Notes under the pieces: generated by a model
Database searches by the model: none
Seen by the model: the letters and a program-made list of their open reading frames with translations, nothing else
Told to the model about the DNA's origin: nothing
Made by a program: the position numbers and the translations under genes
Assembly: GCA_040830545.1 (NCBI GenBank)
Contig: JBFOMB010000024.1
Coordinates: forward strand, 1-10,422
DNA length: 10,422 nucleotides
Direction of reading: 5' to 3'
DNA from: HXMU1420-2 sp040830545
GTDB lineage: Bacteria; Pseudomonadota; Alphaproteobacteria; Rhodobacterales; Rhodobacteraceae
Part shown: one piece after another, positions 8,916-10,422 of the stretch
Layout: the number at the start of each line of letters is the position of its first letter
How positions within the stretch are numbered: position 1 is the first letter of the stretch

Positions 8916-9034
8916 TGCGGGGAGGATAGGGACAAGCCGTTTCGAAACGGCTTGAAACAAGCGCGTTAAACGCGCTTTTCACGCGATTTTCAAAATCGCG
9001 TTTTCAAGGCCTTTCGAAAGGCCTTGGCCCCGCA
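8916..9034. repeat. Four tandem palindromes closed by an inverted 7-mer, between convergent genes
   Basis: Palindrome 1, 8933-8954: perfect 22 nt, each arm CAAGCCGTTTC or its reverse complement. Palindrome 2, 8959-8977: 9-bp arms AAGCGCGTT/AACGCGCTT around one A. Palindrome 3, 8981-9001: 10-bp arms ACGCGATTTT/AAAATCGCGT around one C. Palindrome 4, 9005-9026: perfect 22 nt, arms CAAGGCCTTTC and its reverse complement. Spacers are only 3-4 nt. TGCGGGG (8916-8922) and CCCCGCA (9028-9034) bracket the array and could pair. Units 1 and 4 share CAAG ends and a TTTCGAAA centre but differ in the middle of the arms with matching changes on both sides, so pairing rather than sequence appears to be kept. 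It sits 3 nt after the ligase stop and 8 nt after the stop of the small minus-strand gene, so a bidirectional terminator / mRNA-protecting element is the simplest reading; a dispersed REP-like repeat or a structured RNA are alternatives. Confidence 0.85.
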
Positions 9035-9042
9035 TCACGCGA

Positions 9043-9210
9043 TCAGCGCGACCCGGCCCGCGACCCCTGATATTTCCGCGCGCGGGACGTCACCACCTGA
9101 TCCCCTTGCACCGCAGATTGCACCGCCTCTTGTGACGGCGCGACATCGGCGCGGACCACTTGAACCGAAGAGACCGTCACCAAGGCTGCGATCACCATTA
9201 CATGTTTCAT
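9043..9210 (-). CDS. Small exported peptide, 55 residues, unknown function
   Basis: A 55-residue protein beginning MKHVMVIAALVTVSSVQVVR, with a clear signal peptide at 1-21 and a probable signal peptidase I cut after VRA, before DVAPSQ. The mature part is only about 34 residues: a short acidic and Gln/Val-containing half, then a basic tail (SRARKYQGSRAGSR). There is no lipobox and no cysteine. The frame extends 44 codons further upstream, but the perfect Shine-Dalgarno site AGGAGGTG at 9213-9220 and the signal peptide fix the ATG at 9210-9208. It converges on the ligase gene and is divergent from the peptidase gene. I do not recognise the family. Codon use, the ribosome site and the signal peptide make a real gene likely. 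Confidence 0.68.
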   Translation of the reverse strand: MKHVMVIAALVTVSSVQVVRADVAPSQEAVQSAVQGDQVVTSRARKYQGSRAGSR

Positions 9211-9212
9211 GA

Positions 9213-9220
9213 CACCTCCT
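9213..9220 (-). promoter_or_regulatory. Strong Shine-Dalgarno site of the small exported peptide gene
   Basis: AGGAGGTG on the minus strand, complementary to the 16S rRNA tail, ends 2 nt before the ATG at 9210 (AGGAGG itself is 4 nt away). It is the strongest ribosome binding site in the window and decides the start of the 55-residue gene. Confidence 0.75.
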
Positions 9221-9378
9221 GACGCGTTCGGCTCAGGCCAAACTGCTACGGGTAAAAGGTAATTCAATATCCACCCAGTACCAGCCCGCTCCCACCATCG
9301 TGAAGGGTGCGCCGCCCGCTTGTGATCCGGCCATGCCCGCACTAAGTGTTTGACGAAACTAGCCGCTGAGGACCCGTA

Positions 9379-10422
9379 ATGCGTGACCTGCCCTTCCCTG
9401 TACGCGATGCCACAACCGATGCCGGGGCTGCCCCGCTGGGTGACCTGCCTGAATGGGATCTAAGTGATCTGTATGCAGGCGAAGATGCCCCGGAACTGGC
9501 CCGCGATTTGGAGTGGCTGGAAGGGGAATGTGCCGCGTTTGCGTCTGACTACGAGGGCAAACTGGCCGAGCTGGACGCGGCTGGGCTGCTGACCTGCGTC
9601 CAGCGCAACGAAAAGATCAGCGAAATCGCGGGCCGCGTCATGTCCTTTGCCGGGCTGCGGTATTACCAGCAGACCACAGATGCGGGCCGGGCCAAGTTCC
9701 TGTCCGACTGTCAGGAAAAGATCACGAACTACACCACGCCGCTGGTCTTCTTCACGCTGGAACTGAACCGGATCGACGATGCCGCGCTGGAGGCGCATCT
9801 GGACGGCAACGCGGATCTCGGCCGTTACCGCAGCGTGTTCCGCCGCATCCGCGCGATGAAACCGCACCAGCTGAGCGACGAGATGGAGAAATTCCTGCAC
9901 GACCTCGGCGTGGTTGGGGACGCTTGGGAAAAGCTCTTTGATGAAACCATCGCCGGGCTGGAATTCACTGTCGATGGCGAGACGCGCGGGATCGAAGGCA
10001 CGCTGAACCTGCTGACCGAACAGGACCGCCCGACACGCGAAGCGGCTGCCAAAGAACTGGCGCGGGTTTTTGGAGAGAACATCAAAATATTTGCTCGCGT
10101 GCACAACACACAGGCGAAGGAAAAGGAAATCATCGACCGCTGGCGCGACATGCCCAGCGCGCAGGCCGGTCGGCACCTGTCCAATGATGTGGAGCCCGAG
10201 GTGGTCGAAGCGCTGCGCGAGGCGGTTGTGGCTGCGGATCCGAAACTGAGCCATCGCTACTATGAGCTGAAGCGCAAATGGCTGGGGCTCGACAAGATGC
10301 AGGTCTGGGACCGCAATGCGCCGCTGCCAATGGAAGACACGCGTATCGTCGGTTGGGCCGAAGCCAAAGAAACCGTGATGACCGCCTACAACGCGTTTGA
10401 CCCGCGCATGGGTGAGATCGCC
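9379..10422 (+). CDS. pepF: M3-family oligoendopeptidase F (N-terminal part, cut by window edge)
   Basis: The first 348 codons of an M3-family metallopeptidase, starting MRDLPFPVRDATTDAG. The N-terminal region resembles PepF/M3 oligoendopeptidases: LPEWDLSDLYAG (23-34), a long helical domain with RVMSFAGLRYYQQTTD, the block TPLVFFTLELNRI, the conserved RYRSVFRRIRAMKPHQLSDE in the middle and later EAAAKELARVFGENIKIFAR, LSNDVEPEVVEALREAV and the RYYELKRKWLGLD segment. The zinc-binding HEXXH lies beyond the window, so activity cannot be confirmed here. Members are cytoplasmic zinc enzymes that cut peptides of a limited size range. GAGGA at 9368-9372 lies 6 nt before the ATG at 9379. It is divergent from the small exported peptide, with a 168-nt gap in which I see no convincing promoter pair. 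Confidence 0.93.
   Translation, partial: MRDLPFPVRDATTDAGAAPLGDLPEWDLSDLYAGEDAPELARDLEWLEGECAAFASDYEGKLAELDAAGLLTCVQRNEKISEIAGRVMSFAGLRYYQQTTDAGRAKFLSDCQEKITNYTTPLVFFTLELNRIDDAALEAHLDGNADLGRYRSVFRRIRAMKPHQLSDEMEKFLHDLGVVGDAWEKLFDETIAGLEFTVDGETRGIEGTLNLLTEQDRPTREAAAKELARVFGENIKIFARVHNTQAKEKEIIDRWRDMPSAQAGRHLSNDVEPEVVEALREAVVAADPKLSHRYYELKRKWLGLDKMQVWDRNAPLPMEDTRIVGWAEAKETVMTAYNAFDPRMGEIA

Noticed and set aside
8933..9026. CRISPR array
   Set aside because: The four units are different palindromes separated by 3-4 nt, not identical repeats with unique spacers, and there are no cas genes.
8916..9034. Insertion sequence or integron remnant
   Set aside because: No transposase fragment, no target-site duplication and no attC core motifs seen; a non-autonomous repeat remains possible and is raised as a finding.
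9211..9342. An N-terminal extension of the 55-residue peptide to 99 residues
   Set aside because: The ribosome site AGGAGGTG and the signal peptide both start the protein at 9210.
9350..9378. TTGACG at 9350-9355 as the -35 of the peptidase gene
   Set aside because: A -10 at normal spacing would fall on the bases just before the start codon (cccgta), which do not resemble TATAAT.

Overview
The window looks like chromosomal DNA from an alphaproteobacterium, most likely a Rhodobacterales / Roseobacter-type organism. That is an inference from GC-rich coding sequence, CarD and 7Fe-ferredoxin neighbours, a mitochondrial-SUV3-like helicase joined to an Hsp15-type S4 protein, and a PldB-like hydrolase next to an SCP2 protein. 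No phage, transposase, CRISPR array, tRNA or rRNA was seen. Most of it is conserved housekeeping DNA.

Left part (1-4862), all minus strand. In transcription order: a secreted TPR protein (4862-4293), a SUV3-like RNA helicase (4266-1390), an Hsp15-like S4 RNA-binding protein (1393-1034), the 7Fe ferredoxin FdxA (817-479) and the start of a CarD-family RNA polymerase regulator (239 to beyond base 1). The TPR-to-helicase gap is 26 nt and helicase and S4 genes overlap by ATGA, so these three probably form one operon. fdxA and carD each sit behind a 216-239 nt gap holding hairpin structures, so they are probably separate units.

Middle part (4942-8912), all plus strand. An SCP2-type lipid-carrier protein is followed after 2 nt by a PldB-like alpha/beta hydrolase, a likely lipid pair. 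After 106 nt comes a DNA-repair pair overlapping by 4 nt: a metallo-beta-lactamase-fold exonuclease and an ATP-dependent DNA ligase. This is half of the four-gene ligase-associated repair module; the helicase and PdeM phosphoesterase partners do not follow here.

Right part (8913-10422). The ligase gene converges on a small gene for a 55-residue exported peptide (9210-9043). Between them sits the most striking structure of the window: four consecutive near-perfect palindromes (8933-9026), bracketed by a 7-bp inverted pair (8916-8922 with 9028-9034), so the whole 119 nt could fold as a closed multi-branch structure. A divergent M3-family oligoendopeptidase F gene (9379 onward) runs off the right edge.

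Two genes (the exonuclease and the TPR protein) lack a clear Shine-Dalgarno sequence and have promoter-like elements placed so that transcription would begin at or within a few bases of the start codon, suggesting leaderless or near-leaderless mRNAs.
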